The notes beneath the pieces were generated by a model that did no database searches, had not been told where the DNA came from, and saw only the letters and a list, made by a program, of their open reading frames with translations. Position numbers and translations under genes: made by a program. Positions 44,660 to 55,253 of a DNA stretch of 64,000 nt are shown here, piece after piece. Source of the DNA: Mesorhabditis belari. Taxonomy: Eukaryota > Nematoda > Chromadorea > Rhabditida > Rhabditidae. The first letter of the stretch is position 1; each line of letters starts with the position of its first letter. The stretch lies in contig CAUEEP010000887.1 of assembly GCA_958450365.1 (NCBI GenBank), positions 248,001 through 312,000 of the forward strand, written 5' to 3'.

Positions 44660-45040
44660 ATGGCGTCCGCTTCCTCTACAGCGGTTTTGCGGTACCGGGT
44701 TGCGGTGGGGCTTTTTCAGCGATTGCGCAAATGGTGTGTGGACTTCTTCTGGATTACCCTGTTCTGCTTGATGGGATTTGTAGACGATGAGCGGCAAAAG
44801 TGCGCAACAAGCAAGCGAAACACTCTGTATCACAGGAGGAAATCAACGACTGAAAGGATGCGATCGCGAACCAAAGAAATCGCCGAGATCGAGATGAAAC
44901 TGTTACGACATTTGATGAGCCCGCTGAATGAGATGATTCTATCGGTGCGAAAATCATCGAAGAAACGACCCATCGGAATGGTCTCTCGTCCACCATCGCC
45001 TCAACTATTCGATATCTGCGAGGAGACCGAGGAGACTTGA
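44660..45040 (+). CDS. Small basic protein with one hydrophobic segment, unknown function
   Basis: I do not recognise this gene. A single-exon frame of 126 residues starts MASASSTAVLRYRVAVGLF. A hydrophobic stretch, WCVDFFWITLFCLMGF (about residues 25-40), is long enough for one membrane helix. A strongly basic, helical-looking middle follows (RKSTTERMRSRTKEIAEIEM, then KLLRHLMSPLNEM), and an acidic end (FDICEETEET). ATG follows CTTTTTTCAG directly, so the transcript is probably trans-spliced. The first 32 codons and 209 bases upstream are duplicated at 52928-53233. The gene starts about 300 bases after ubr-5, so a shared polycistronic transcript is possible but unproven. A second frame is also largely open (three TGA stops), so the assignment is not certain. 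Confidence 0.6.
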   Translation: MASASSTAVLRYRVAVGLFQRLRKWCVDFFWITLFCLMGFVDDERQKCATSKRNTLYHRRKSTTERMRSRTKEIAEIEMKLLRHLMSPLNEMILSVRKSSKKRPIGMVSRPPSPQLFDICEETEET

Positions 45041-46198
45041 CGTTGTCTCCCAATTACGAAGATGTACCCTGCAACAAAGTGAGACTTATCTAGGTCAGTC
45101 CACTTTACAATTGTATCTTTGTTGTGAATATCTTGCTTCCGCTAGTTATTAAGCTCTGGTTTCTTCACATTAATCTTTGTGACTCGTGTGTTTAGAGTCG
45201 AATTTTTCTTATGGTTAGAATATTATGATTTGTTTTTGATCGGGTAACTCGTAATCTCCTCATAAAACGGGTTCCTTTTTGCTTAAAAGATCATCTTTTA
45301 TTATAATATATAATCTATGACTTTGGTATCACTCTTGTAAACTGCTAGTTTTTGAATTTACAATTTCATGTGTTTTCTTTGGCAAATGGTGAGAAATGAA
45401 TTTGATGCAGATTTTCCAAAAGAAGCAAAACTAGTTTGAAATTTTATGCGGAAAGTTGACAAAATTTGTATGAAAATGTATGCTAATGAAATGGTCATTG
45501 TTCCAGCTGGAACAGCGCAGAAATCTCAGCTTTGAGTGCAAAAATGGTTTACTTCTCGAGTTGATCATTTTCTGTACTCTGTGCTTTATGAATGGGTAGA
45601 CGCACTCAAATGACGTATTTTGATTTGGTAGATGTAAGTAAATTTGTCATTAACTGAAATCTTCGCAAAAGTGATCCGAGTGCGCCAGAAATTAGTAAAT
45701 TTTGACTTCGAACCTCTGCGAAATTAGTGAAAAACAGCGGCGATTGGGGTTTTTTATGTTTTTTGGAGGTTTTGGAAACTTTCAAATCTGCTTCTACATC
45801 GCGATGAAGCACTGCCTCCGTTGCTTATGACAGAACCACAAGCGGCGATCCCTTTCACGCATCCAGCAGTTGGTACTCTTTGAGTCAAACCTGGACCAGA
45901 TCAATCCCAAGCCAGCCTCCACCATTGACCGGGGTTCGGCAGTCTCACTTGGAGGTCAAAGGAAAATTCCTTTAATTTCATCTCTTTCTCGTAAAAAACT
46001 GATTAATTCTCGATTTAATCAACAAAAATATGAAAAATATTGACAAAAGACGTTTATCGAGATGGGAAAATGAGGAATTTTCATGGAAAATATAAGAAAA
46101 TAAAACAATTTTAAGAATTCAATAAAAAACTTTGTTTTTTTTGCAGAAAAATCGATTTGTACTGGGAAAAAAAATGAATGAAAACACTAAAATGCCGA
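45041..46198 (+). other. Intergenic DNA with one coding-like segment at 45834-45954
   Basis: Most of the stretch is AT-rich with nothing recognised. At 45834-45954, after TTATGACAG and before GGAGGTCAAAG, the sequence is GC-richer and open in two frames, one reading KRRSLSRIQQLVLFESNLDQ and then INPKPASTIDRG. It looks like an exon, but no partner is fixed. Confidence 0.35.
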
Positions 46199-49100
46199 TT
46201 ATTTTGAACTTAAAATCGAGAAATGACGGAGTTTAAAGAAATTGAGCAAAGAATCTCGACGTTTCACCCATTTAACCACTTTCAACTGTGCCTCCATTCT
46301 CGGCAGCTCGTTGAGGAAATCTGAAAGAGAAATGGATTTAGATACATTTAAAGTCTTAGCTACCTTAGCAACATAACTTTTTTTCGACTTTAATGCACTG
46401 TAGCTTAGCTGTAGGATTGATTGGCATGGATTGTTTCGGGTTTAATGCGCTTTAGCTTGGCCTTTAATTGATTTGCTTGGATTGATTGGCTTTAAATTTG
46501 CCTAATCTCCCAAATTTCTGTAGTTTTCAATAGAAAAAATGGGAAAAATAAGGGATTACGATAGCCCTATACCCCCCGCTAAAGATCGGCTAATTGAAGA
46601 GTTCAAAGATTTATGCGCGCCCGGGATTCGAACCCCCGACCTCTCGCTTACCGAGCAACTCTGCTAGCCATTACACCACGCTGAACCTGATACTCCCTCA
46701 CGCCAGAGGGGCTTAACTCGAATTCCAACTTCGTTTATCTTGCCGAAAATGGAACTACCAGCTGAAAAACTCGCTTAACAGCTTAAGGGCGAGTTTTTCT
46801 GTCCAAGTTTTATCTGTCGTCATGGCGCAGTCGGTAGCCCCCCCGTCTACAAGCCACGTGACCCGGGTTCGAACCCCCTTACTGCCCTCAATTGCTTCAA
46901 TTTTGAGTTTTCTAATTTTGATTTGAAATGAAAAACTACAAGGTATTCTAAGGAAAGCAATTCTACAAAGGTATTTGAGTTTAAAGTTCGATTCTCGATG
47001 TTCAATCGTCGGAAACTCGATGAACTCACCGAGGAAAGCGTTCGCGTAGAATCTCTCCTCATTATATTGATTCTCCGCTCTGCATATCGGGCATCTCAAT
47101 TGGTAAACGCTTGGCCACTCGTCGTCGTCGAATGGGAAAATGATACGTAACTTCTGCGAGCACTCCAAACAAATCGCATGACCGCAGAGGAGATCCATTG
47201 GCGAGAGTAAAGGGATCGACGTGTTTACTGGGAGATTTGTTGAAATTCAGAAATGAAATACGAGCACTTAGCTTAGCTTTATCTACGAGGACTTAGCTTA
47301 GCTTTACCTACGAGCACTTAGTCTAGCTTTATCTACGAGCACTTCGTTTAGCTTTACGACTTTGCTTTCTGCAAAATTGTAAAGCTTTTTTTTTTTCATG
47401 TTAATATCATTATTTTAAAGTCTAGAAGTGGTAGAATGATTGAAAATTGAAGGGAAAAATTCTTTGAGTCTCGTGGCCTTTTCAAATGATATAAATCCAA
47501 CGCTGTGTTTTACGCTCATTTCAATGAGGTAGAAATGAGCTGCCAAAAAAAGGTGCGTAATGTTTAACTTGTTTTGTTTTGTTTTGAGAAATTTTGAGCC
47601 CCTCCTGTTAACCCGATTTTTTTTTCGACCCAAACTGTGGTTGAGTGGCTGAGTGCTGAGTGCTGATCAGTGGCTGAGTGCTCGTACAGAAAGCTTGGGG
47701 TCGAGACTTCAAAAGACCCGATCCGTCTCACTTTTTTCTTTCTTTCCTTTTTTTTTTTGATTCTACGTTCTTTTGTGTTCTTTTATGAGTCCACAGAAAC
47801 GTTTTTTTTTTTTTTTTTTTGCGATCGATTGCGATTCGATTATCGTTTATCATTCTTGTTAAACGTTTAATTGCTTTTCAATGGATACAAAGTGATTGTA
47901 TACAGAGTTTTCAATGGATACAGAGTTTTCAATGGATACAGAGTTGCTTTTCAATGTCTTACAGAGTTTTCAATGGATACAGAATTGCTTTTCAATGTCT
48001 TGCTTTCAATGACGAAATTTGCTTGCGCGAGATTTCATTTTTGACTTGTTACTTTTAAAATCGAAAAGAAAAAAAAAATCGTTTATGTGGACGCAAAAAG
48101 AAAACAGAAGAACGTAGAAAGGAAAAAAAAGGGAAAAAAAAATGAGACGGATCGGGTTTGTCTCGATCGGATGTCTCGATCGGATCGAGTCTCGACCCCA
48201 AACTTTTTCTGTACAAACCACTCTTCTAAACCACTCATGAACAGTTTGAATTGAAAAAAATCGCCTTAAAAGGAGAGGCTCAAAACTTCTTCGATACAAG
48301 TTAAACATTACGCACCGTTTTGGCAGTTAATTTTTACATCATTCGAATCAGCGGAAAATTCTGCGTCGAATGGTGTAGCTGTTTCGAATCCAACTAGGCG
48401 TTCGGATCTGATCCGGACGTCTGAATCAGACGAGAATGAGTGTCGGAGGTTTCGGAATCCGATCCGGGCGTCTGAATCCGGTCATTGATTATCTTGTGGT
48501 CGGATTAGGATGTCCGATACCGACCAAAAGATGATGAATGGCCATCCGGATCGGATTCGGATGGCCATTGACTATCTTGTGGTCGGTTTCGGACGTCTGT
48601 ATCCGATACGGACATCTGAATCCGATACGGACGTCTGTATCAGATCCGGACGTCCGAATCCGGTCATTGATTATCTTGTGGTCGGATTAGGACGCCCGAA
48701 TCCGATTCGGACGTCTGTATCCGATACGGACATCCGAATCCGATACAGACGTCCGAATCCGGTCATTGATTATCTTGTGGTCGGATTAGGACGCCCGAAT
48801 CCGATTCGGACGTCTGTATCCGATACGGACATCCGAATCCGATACAGACGTCCGAATCCGGTCATTGATTATCTTGTGGTCGGATTAGGACGCCCGAATC
48901 CGATTCGGACGTCTGTATCCGATACGGACATCCGAATCCGATACAGACGTCCGAATCCGGTCATTGATTATCTTGTGGTCGGATTAGGACGCCCGAATCC
49001 GATTCGGACGTCTGTATCCGATACGGACATCCGAATCCGATACAGACGTCCGAATCCGGTCATTGATTATCTTGTGGTCGGATTACGACGTCCGAAACCG

Positions 49101-52100
49101 ACCAAAGATAATGAATGGCCATCCGAATCCGATCCGGATGGCCATTCATTATCTTGTGGTCGGTTTCGGACGTCGTAATCCGGCCACACTCATTCTAATC
49201 TGTTTCAGACGTCTGGATCAGATCCGAACGCCTGGTCGGATTCAAACGTAACATATATATGATCGGAAAAGGCTACGGGACCCAATGATCTTTCTCTTGT
49301 TAGTTTGATAAAGTTAAACGTTATTCTGTAAAGAAAGTCGATCGATTTCTGATTGAAAAGCAATTTTTTGGTTTTGGTTGGTTTTGATCACCCAAATCGA
49401 TCCAAATTCAAAAAAAAAGGATCAAAAGCTACATAGAAAAAGCCTTTGTATGCCAGAAAGCGAGCGTTTCACGCTAGTTCACGCTTTCTTTCTCAGTGCG
49501 TACTTTGTGCTCTTCAAAAATGGTAAACGCGCCTTTTCTGGCTTGAAATGAAATGGGAAATCGAGCCAGAAAGGCTGTGTTTACAGCTTTGACAGCTTTG
49601 ACAAAACAAAGTACACCCGTACACCAAAAAGTACACCCGTACACAATACCGTAAAACTCACATTTTCTAATGCAAATCGGACACTCGGCAATGAAATCCT
49701 GCAAAAATTTACATGAAAGGGCTTTTATTTGACCAAAAACCTCAACTAAAACATAGCCACTCTTGTCGGATTTGAGGATCAGAGAAGCTTCGGTAAGGAG
49801 ATCTGAAAAAAACTGTGCTTTTAAGCCTTTTATTTAGCTATCGTACATCTTGATCTTAGTTCTGCACCGAGTTCGCGATGATTCCAAGAAATTGAAAAGA
49901 GCTGCTTTATTTTAATTGCATTTTTTCTTCTATCTGGATATCACTCTACAATTTTTAGGATTTAGATTTTAAAATTTCAACAAAAAATTTGTACTGGATG
50001 GGCACGGCCAAGAGTTCGCGATAATTCCAAGAAATTGAAAAGAGCTACTTTAATTTAATTGTATTTTTTCTTCGATCTGGATATCACTCTACAATTTTTA
50101 GGATTCAGATTTTTGATTTTCAACAAAAAATTTGAACTTGACGTGCACTGCCGAGAGTTCGCGATGATTCCCAAAAACTGACAAGAGCTATTTTAATTTA
50201 ATTGCGCTTTTTCTTCGATCTGGATATCACACTAGAATTTTTAAGATTTGGATTTTAAAATTTCAACAAAAAATTTGTACTGGATGTGCACTGCGAAAGA
50301 GTTCGCGATGATTCCCAAAAATTGACTAGCGCAATCTTATTTTAATTGCGCTTTTTCTTCTATCTGGATGTCACTCTAGAATTTTTAGGATTCAGATTTT
50401 TAATTTTCAACAAAAAAACATTTTTTGCCTTATCGTGTACTTGTTGTGCAAAAGTAGCCTGTCAAAAGCTAAAAAATCGGTTCAATTCTTTGGATACACT
50501 TCATTGAACAGTTATTTTATTGTAGAGTATCGTTTGAAGTTAAATTTCAACTTTAACAAACTCACTGATGAGATAAAAGGCGGGAATGATGGTTTCCGGG
50601 CAATGCTCACGGCCGCACCGATGAATGCGTTTTTCCGTCGACAAAAGCGCATCACATTCGAAGCATTGCTTGCAAATCTGAAAGCTGAATCTAGATTCCT
50701 TTCGAAATTTGGGAGGATTTCTGTTCTTGAGACTTGAGTTCTTGAGAGTTGAGTTCTTAAAGCTAAGCTCTTAAAGCTAAGTTCTTAAAGCTAAGTTCTT
50801 AAGGCTAAGCTCTTAAAGCTAAGCTCTTAAGGCTAAGCTCTTAAGGCTAAGCTCTTAAAGCTAAGCTCTTAAGGCTAAGCTCTTAAGGCTAAGCTCTTAA
50901 AGCTAAGCTCTTAAAGCTAGAAATCACTCACAGCACTACCGCAAAGCAAAGCGATTGGTGAAGATGGAGCTGTGTTGCTTGCAGTGACTGAAATGACTGA
51001 AATGACTGAAATCTATGAATTTTCGATTTTCGCTTTAAAATTCTTGTCTTTTCACTTAAAAATCATTTGGCAAATGAATAATTCAATATCGGAAAAGGAT
51101 TTAAAAAGGAAAAATTTAAAAAGTCCTTCTGGCGAGAGAAGGATTCGAACTCGCGGACAAAAAAGCTGTGACCGGTTTCGTAGTCAAGCAGCCTAACCAC
51201 TAGACCACAGGGGCAACCGCTCGCGGGTGGTGTGCCGGTGTTATAATAAGCTCGAAGAGCAAAATGAGCTCAAAATAAAAATGAAACCCTTAGATTTTCT
51301 CAGAGTGGAAACTACCGTAATCCCAAATACTCAGACATTGACTCAGACACAGACTCAGACAGACAGATTACGGTAACTTTTTCTGTCTAAAAAGTCATTT
51401 AAGAAATATAGAAATCAGTTTGCTAGTTAGGATTGAAAAAATTCAAGTATTTTGGAGATAAAATAGATATTTAGCTAGATAGATCTAGATAGATATTTAG
51501 CTACCGTAAATACTGTAACAGTACCCCACCGCCCTCGTACAGTCGCGTAGTCGCAAAAGTTTTCTAGTTTTCTAGTTTTCTAGTATTTCATTTTTTTTTT
51601 GATACCTAAGTAGTAACTTATTACAAAACTTGAGCATAGACTTTAGCAAAACAATTTCTTAATGATAAAAAGATATTTCAGATAAAAAGCATTCATCGAG
51701 GGCTCTCCGATTTTCGCGCGAACAACGGTCGTCTACCGAAGTTCATCTGAACCGAGGTACATCTTGATCTTAGTTCTGCATCGAGTTCGCGATGATTCCA
51801 AGAAATTGACAAGAGCTATCTTATTTTAATTGCATTTTTTTTCTTCGATCTGGATATCACACTAGAATTTTTAGGATTCAGATTTTTGATTTTCAACAAA
51901 AAATTTGTACTGGATGTGCAGTGTTAAGAGTTCGGGATGATTTCAAGAAATTGACAAAAGCTATTTGATTTTAATTGCGCTTTTTCTTCTATCTGGATAT
52001 CACTCTAGAATTTTTAGGATTCAGATTTTAAAATTTCCACAAAAAATTTGTACTCGATATGCACTGCCGAGAGTTCGCGATGATTCCCAAAAATTGACTA

Positions 52101-52738
52101 GCGCAATCTTATTTTAATTGCATTTTTTCTTCTATCTGGATATCACACTAGAATTTTTAGGATTCGGATTTTTGATTTTCAACAAAAAATTTGTACTGGA
52201 TGTGCAGTGTTAAGAGTTCGGGATGATTCCAAGAAATTAAAAAGGGCTATTTTAATTTAATTGCATTTTTTCTTCTATCTGGATATCACACTAGAATTTT
52301 TAGGATTCAGATTTTTAAATTTCAACAAAAAATTTAATAAACTTTAAATCTAGCCACCGCTAGGTATTGGCTAAGTTTAAAGAATAAAAGATGCTAAAGA
52401 TTAAAAGCTTAAATATTAATGAACCCATCGTAAATACTATAGCATAAACGAGTGTCGGGAAAAACTCGTTCAAAGCTAGACGACGCAACACTCCGCACCG
52501 TCATTATGGGGGCTGGGGTACTATTACGGTATTTACGGTAGTTATTTAATCATAAGAATATATCTAAAGTTTACAAAGGAATCGAGTTATCTAATCGATT
52601 TTTTTAAAACACTTTAAAACCCTTACACGGTTTATTGCACGACGAGCAATTGAAGCATTTGAACGTCTCGATTTTGCTCGACCACGGGAAACCAATCTTT
52701 CCGAATAGATATTCGATGATCGAACAAAAAGAAGGCAT
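46199..52738 (-). CDS. RING-finger protein with an N-terminal cysteine-rich module
   Basis: Probable RING-type E3 ubiquitin ligase. Six exons join in phase: 52738-52629, 50684-50566, 49802-49741, 49698-49662, 47227-47030 and 46320-46199, about 215 residues. The N-terminus, MPSFCSIIEYLFGKIGFPW, leads to two Cys clusters, FKCFNCSSCNKP (exon 1) and ICKQCFECDALLSTEKR with CGREHCPET (exon 2). The C-x2-C-x2-C spacing recalls LIM-like zinc ligands, but the family is not assigned. The RING is split by an intron: ECPICIRK|L, then MDLLCGHAICLECSQKL and RCPICRAENQYNEERF. The tail is basic and helical (RMEAQLKVVKWVKRRDSLLN). The exon 1/2 junction is the least certain; both ends have alternative splice sites. 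Introns reach 2.4 kb and hold satellites, a foldback element and tRNA-like elements. Confidence 0.75.
46612..46690 (-). pseudogene. tRNA-like element
   Basis: On the minus strand: GTGGTGTAATGGCTAGCAG (A box), an anticodon-like hairpin around GCTCGGTAAGCGAG, and B box GGTTCGAATCC. The T stem and acceptor stem (TTCAGCG versus GCGCGCA) do not pair, so I do not call a working tRNA. It lies in the last intron of the RING gene. Confidence 0.5.
46820..46893 (+). pseudogene. tRNA-like element
   Basis: A box TGGCGCAGTCGGTAGCC and B box GGGTTCGAACCCC at tRNA spacing, with an unpaired acceptor stem. It is related in the A box to the 16411 element. Confidence 0.5.
47265..47350. repeat. About three copies of a 25-base unit
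   Basis: CGAGCACTTAGCTTAGCTT units with TATCTA/TACCTA endings, in the RING gene's intron 4. Confidence 0.7.
47540..48326. mobile_element. Foldback element with roughly 250-base inverted arms
   Basis: The left arm begins CTGCCAAAAAAGGTGCGTAA and the right arm ends GGTGCGTAA reversed, i.e. TTACGCACCGTTTTGGCAG. The arms (about 47540-47790 and 48060-48326) also match across GTTTAACTTG, the B-box-like GGGGTCGAGACT and GACGGATCGGG. The centre (47790-48060) has a T-run and repeats of TTTTCAATGGATACAGAG. It lies in intron 4 of the RING gene. Confidence 0.8.
48662..49090. repeat. 99-base tandem repeat rich in CGGACGTC palindromes
   Basis: Four full copies plus a partial one of a unit starting GGTCATTGATTATCTTGTGG, containing CGAATCCGATTCGG and CGATACGGAC. 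The flanks (48390-48660, 49090-49250) are diverged versions. The long open frame across it (48510-49178) follows from the 99-base period and is not a gene by itself. It lies in an intron of the RING gene. Confidence 0.9.
49845..50420. repeat. Four copies of a roughly 145-base repeat (array A)
   Basis: Starts TACATCTTGATCTTAGTTC, then units headed GAGTTCGCGATGATTCC (about 49869, 50013, 50157, 50299), each with ATCTGGATATCACTCTA and CAACAAAAAATTTG. It lies between RING exons 3 and 2. Confidence 0.9.
50740..50925. repeat. 14-mer array CTTAAAGCTAAGCT
   Basis: About 13 units with AAGG/AAAG variants, in intron 1 of the RING gene. Confidence 0.9.
51130..51212 (-). pseudogene. tRNA-like element
   Basis: Minus strand: A box TGGTCTAGTGGTTAGGC, B box GAGTTCGAATCC. 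The acceptor and T stems are mismatched. It lies in intron 1 of the RING gene. Confidence 0.5.
51755..52340. repeat. Four copies of the roughly 145-base repeat (array B)
   Basis: The same leader (TACATCTTGATCTTAGTTC) and unit as array A, with unit heads at about 51786, 51931, 52073 and 52216. It is intronic, between RING exons 2 and 1. Confidence 0.9.
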
Positions 52739-52823
52739 TTGGGGGGGGAGAAATGAAATTTGATTTCCCGAAGTTTCGTCTTGCTTTTATATGCTAGAGA
52801 GATGCCAGTGGCTGTCATTTTTG

Positions 52824-53331
52824 CGAATCAATCGTTTTGGCAATATTTTCAGGGAATTTTCATCGATTTCCAGGCAATTTTGATCTTTTAATTGGCTTCA
52901 AATGGTCGAAATTGATTAATTTTTATACTATCAAAATCGTTAAAAGGCGCAAATGTTTAAATGAAAAAGCATTAATGTTATTTGAGTCCATTTTAAAGGA
53001 CAATGGCGTTTTTAAAAGGATTTAATGGTTAAAACGTTTGCGTTGGTTGGGCTTTGAGCTTCAAATTTGAGCGTTAATGTGTCGATCGCTAACTCGTATC
53101 TTGCAACTTATCACTGTTGTCACTTTCTTTTTTTCAGATGGCGTCCGCTTCCTCTACAGCGGTTTTGCGGTACCGGGTTGCGGTGGGGCTTTTTCAGCGA
53201 TTGCGCAAATGGTGTGTGGACTTCTTCTGGATTTTTGCTCATTTTTGCGAATCGATCGTTTTGGCAATATTTTCAGGGAATTTTGATATTTTAATTGACT
53301 TCAAGTGATCGAAATTGATTAATTTTTATTT
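52824..53331 (+). pseudogene. Truncated copy of the 44660 gene between direct repeats
   Basis: 52928-53233 is an almost perfect copy (one extra T) of 44451-44755, taking in the region upstream of the 44660 gene, its TTTTTTTCAG acceptor, ATG and 28 codons through WCVDFFWI. It then runs into unrelated sequence, so the protein is cut. The copy is bracketed by direct repeats of about 85-100 bases beginning GCGAATC.ATCGTTTTGGC at 52824 and 53248. It lies immediately upstream of the RING gene start, on the opposite strand. Confidence 0.85.
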
Positions 53332-53705
53332 CTTTTTCATTCCTACGGACAATTCATTCAATTTGATTTCAAAGAGTTCATTCATTTCATTCATTTCATT
53401 TGAATTTTTCATTTGAAAACGTAAAATGATCATACTTTTATTCAGATGATAAAGTGAAATTCAATAAATCGAGAAATCATAGAGAAATGCACAGATCATA
53501 AATATAGAGAGAAAAGAAAGATACGAAGATAAAAGATCGAATGGAAATGAAAATAATCAGATTACCTACGAGAGAGAGAGATCTAGAGTCTCTATTTTTT
53601 TCTTCAAGAATGGAAAGCGACTGAATTTCTTGTATGTAATTTGAGCAAGTTTCGTAATCTCTAACGCTTTCATAACCTAGCGGCTCTAAGTTTGAAATAA
53701 GTTAG

Positions 53706-54023
53706 AGCTGCAACGCTCAGAGGGCACTAATTTTGGAGTACATTTCATAACCTATCAGCTCTAACGGAAAATTTGATAAAGAAGCGCTAAAGGGAATCTG
53801 CAAAAAGGAATGAACCACTTCTAGACTCTGACATTGGGTTAGATTTTGAAAAAGTACGTCTAATAGTAGTGCACTTCGGCGAGTCGAGTTGATGACTATT
53901 TTACGCTTCTTTATCATTTCCCGTTAGGTTATGAAATGTTATGAAATGTTATGAAATGAAGTTGGTTATGAAATGCTGCTAGGTTATGAAATGTACTCCA
54001 AAATTAGTGCACTCTGAGCGTTG
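53706..54023. repeat. Inverted-repeat element
   Basis: The left arm GCAACGCTCAGAGGGCACTA, followed by TTTTGGAGTACATTTCATAACC, is the reverse complement of the right arm near 53978-54023. ATGAAATGTT is repeated between the arms. Adjacent sequence (53880-53905 and 54055-54135) resembles the dispersed sequence at 7030-7150. Confidence 0.8.
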
Positions 54024-54413
54024 CCGAAATTTTCCAGACTTTCGCAGAAGCCAGAAGCAGAAGCTCAACACTTAAATCCTCCACAAGATCTCATCGTCAG
54101 CTACATTTTCCGACCCCACATCAATAGGTTCTCATAAGAATAAGATAAAAAGAATTATTTTTCAGAGATGAACAAACCCTAGCATTGCTTTGCTTTGCAC
54201 TGGCACGCTTTAGAACTAGATTAGAAAAGTTTGCGAGTTTGATTTTATTCTATAAGGCTGTAAGTGTTAAATTTTTTGATGTTTTCACATGTTTTAGATG
54301 TTTGGTGCAATTACGAAAGAAAAAAAATAGCTTTTTTCTTTCTAAAAATTGACACGTTTTAAGGAAAATAGCCCTCGAAAAACAGATTGTGTTAAAGGGG
54401 GGGAGAGTATTAA

Positions 54414-55249
54414 TCGCGGCCGGGTGACCATAAAAAAATTTTTACAGCAACCACCTGTTTTTTTTTTCATTTTAATATCGTTGATTTTATTATAAAAAGA
54501 ATAAAAATCACCCGGCTAGAGTGATTTGATGGGTTTACAAATTTTTGGAGACACTGCAAAGCTCGCGTAGTTCATCTAAAAGGTAAGTGCGAAAGTAGTC
54601 AGGCATTATGTTTTCTTTTTGTTTTCTTTAGACTTTCGATCTACACTTTTGCTTTTTAACATCTCTAGATGCCTTTTTCAAGATGGAGATTTTATTTTTA
54701 GATAATGCAAAAGATCATTAAGCTAATCTAGCTTATGGTCTTCTAAGTACTCTTCTTTTTTCGAAAGCCAAAAAAAACTTATGTTACGAAACAAAAGAAA
54801 ACCACAATCGAATGGAAAAAAAAAAGATCTAATTGCGTCAATCGAAGCGCTGAAGATGGAGGAGATCCAGTCATTCCTGCTGAGGATGCGCTGGAAATTG
54901 ACTAAGATAGGCAGACGATTTGAGAAACTGCTGTACTTGAGCGAAAATGCAAGTGAGCAAGAGGAATAATTATGGATTAACAACTTATTTTTAATGTTTT
55001 TTGTGCTTTTTATTTTGTTTTTAAATTTATCTGCAACTAAAACGCAATCGATCTAGACTGTGCTGAGGTGTCTGATGAGTGACGATCTTGTTTTTTTCAA
55101 GTTTTGCAGCGTCTCCAAAAATTCGTAAACCCATCAAATCACTCTAGCCGCATGATTTTTATTCTTTTTATAATAAAATCAACGATATTAAAATAAAAAA
55201 ACAGGTGGTTGCCGTAAAAAAAAAAATTTTTATGGTCACCCGGCCGCGA
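54414..55249. mobile_element. Inverted-repeat element flanked by TTAA
   Basis: About 836 bases with inverted ends of about 150 bases starting TCGCGGCCGGGTGACCATAA. TTAA lies just outside on both sides (54410-54413 and 55250-55253), the target preference of piggyBac-type elements. No transposase is seen. A 62-codon basic frame at 54781-54969 may be chance. Confidence 0.75.
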
Positions 55250-55253
55250 TTAA

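Noticed and set aside
46612..46690. A working tRNA-Leu(UAA)
   Set aside because: The boxes are good and the loop suggests UAA, but the acceptor stem has almost no pairs and the T stem is broken.
48510..49178. A 222-codon repetitive protein
   Set aside because: Follows from a 99-base tandem repeat in an intron. The repeat is palindromic DNA and the composition is not protein-like.
53067..53308. A second functional copy of the 44660 gene
   Set aside because: Only the start and 28 codons are copied. The rest is unrelated sequence with an early stop.
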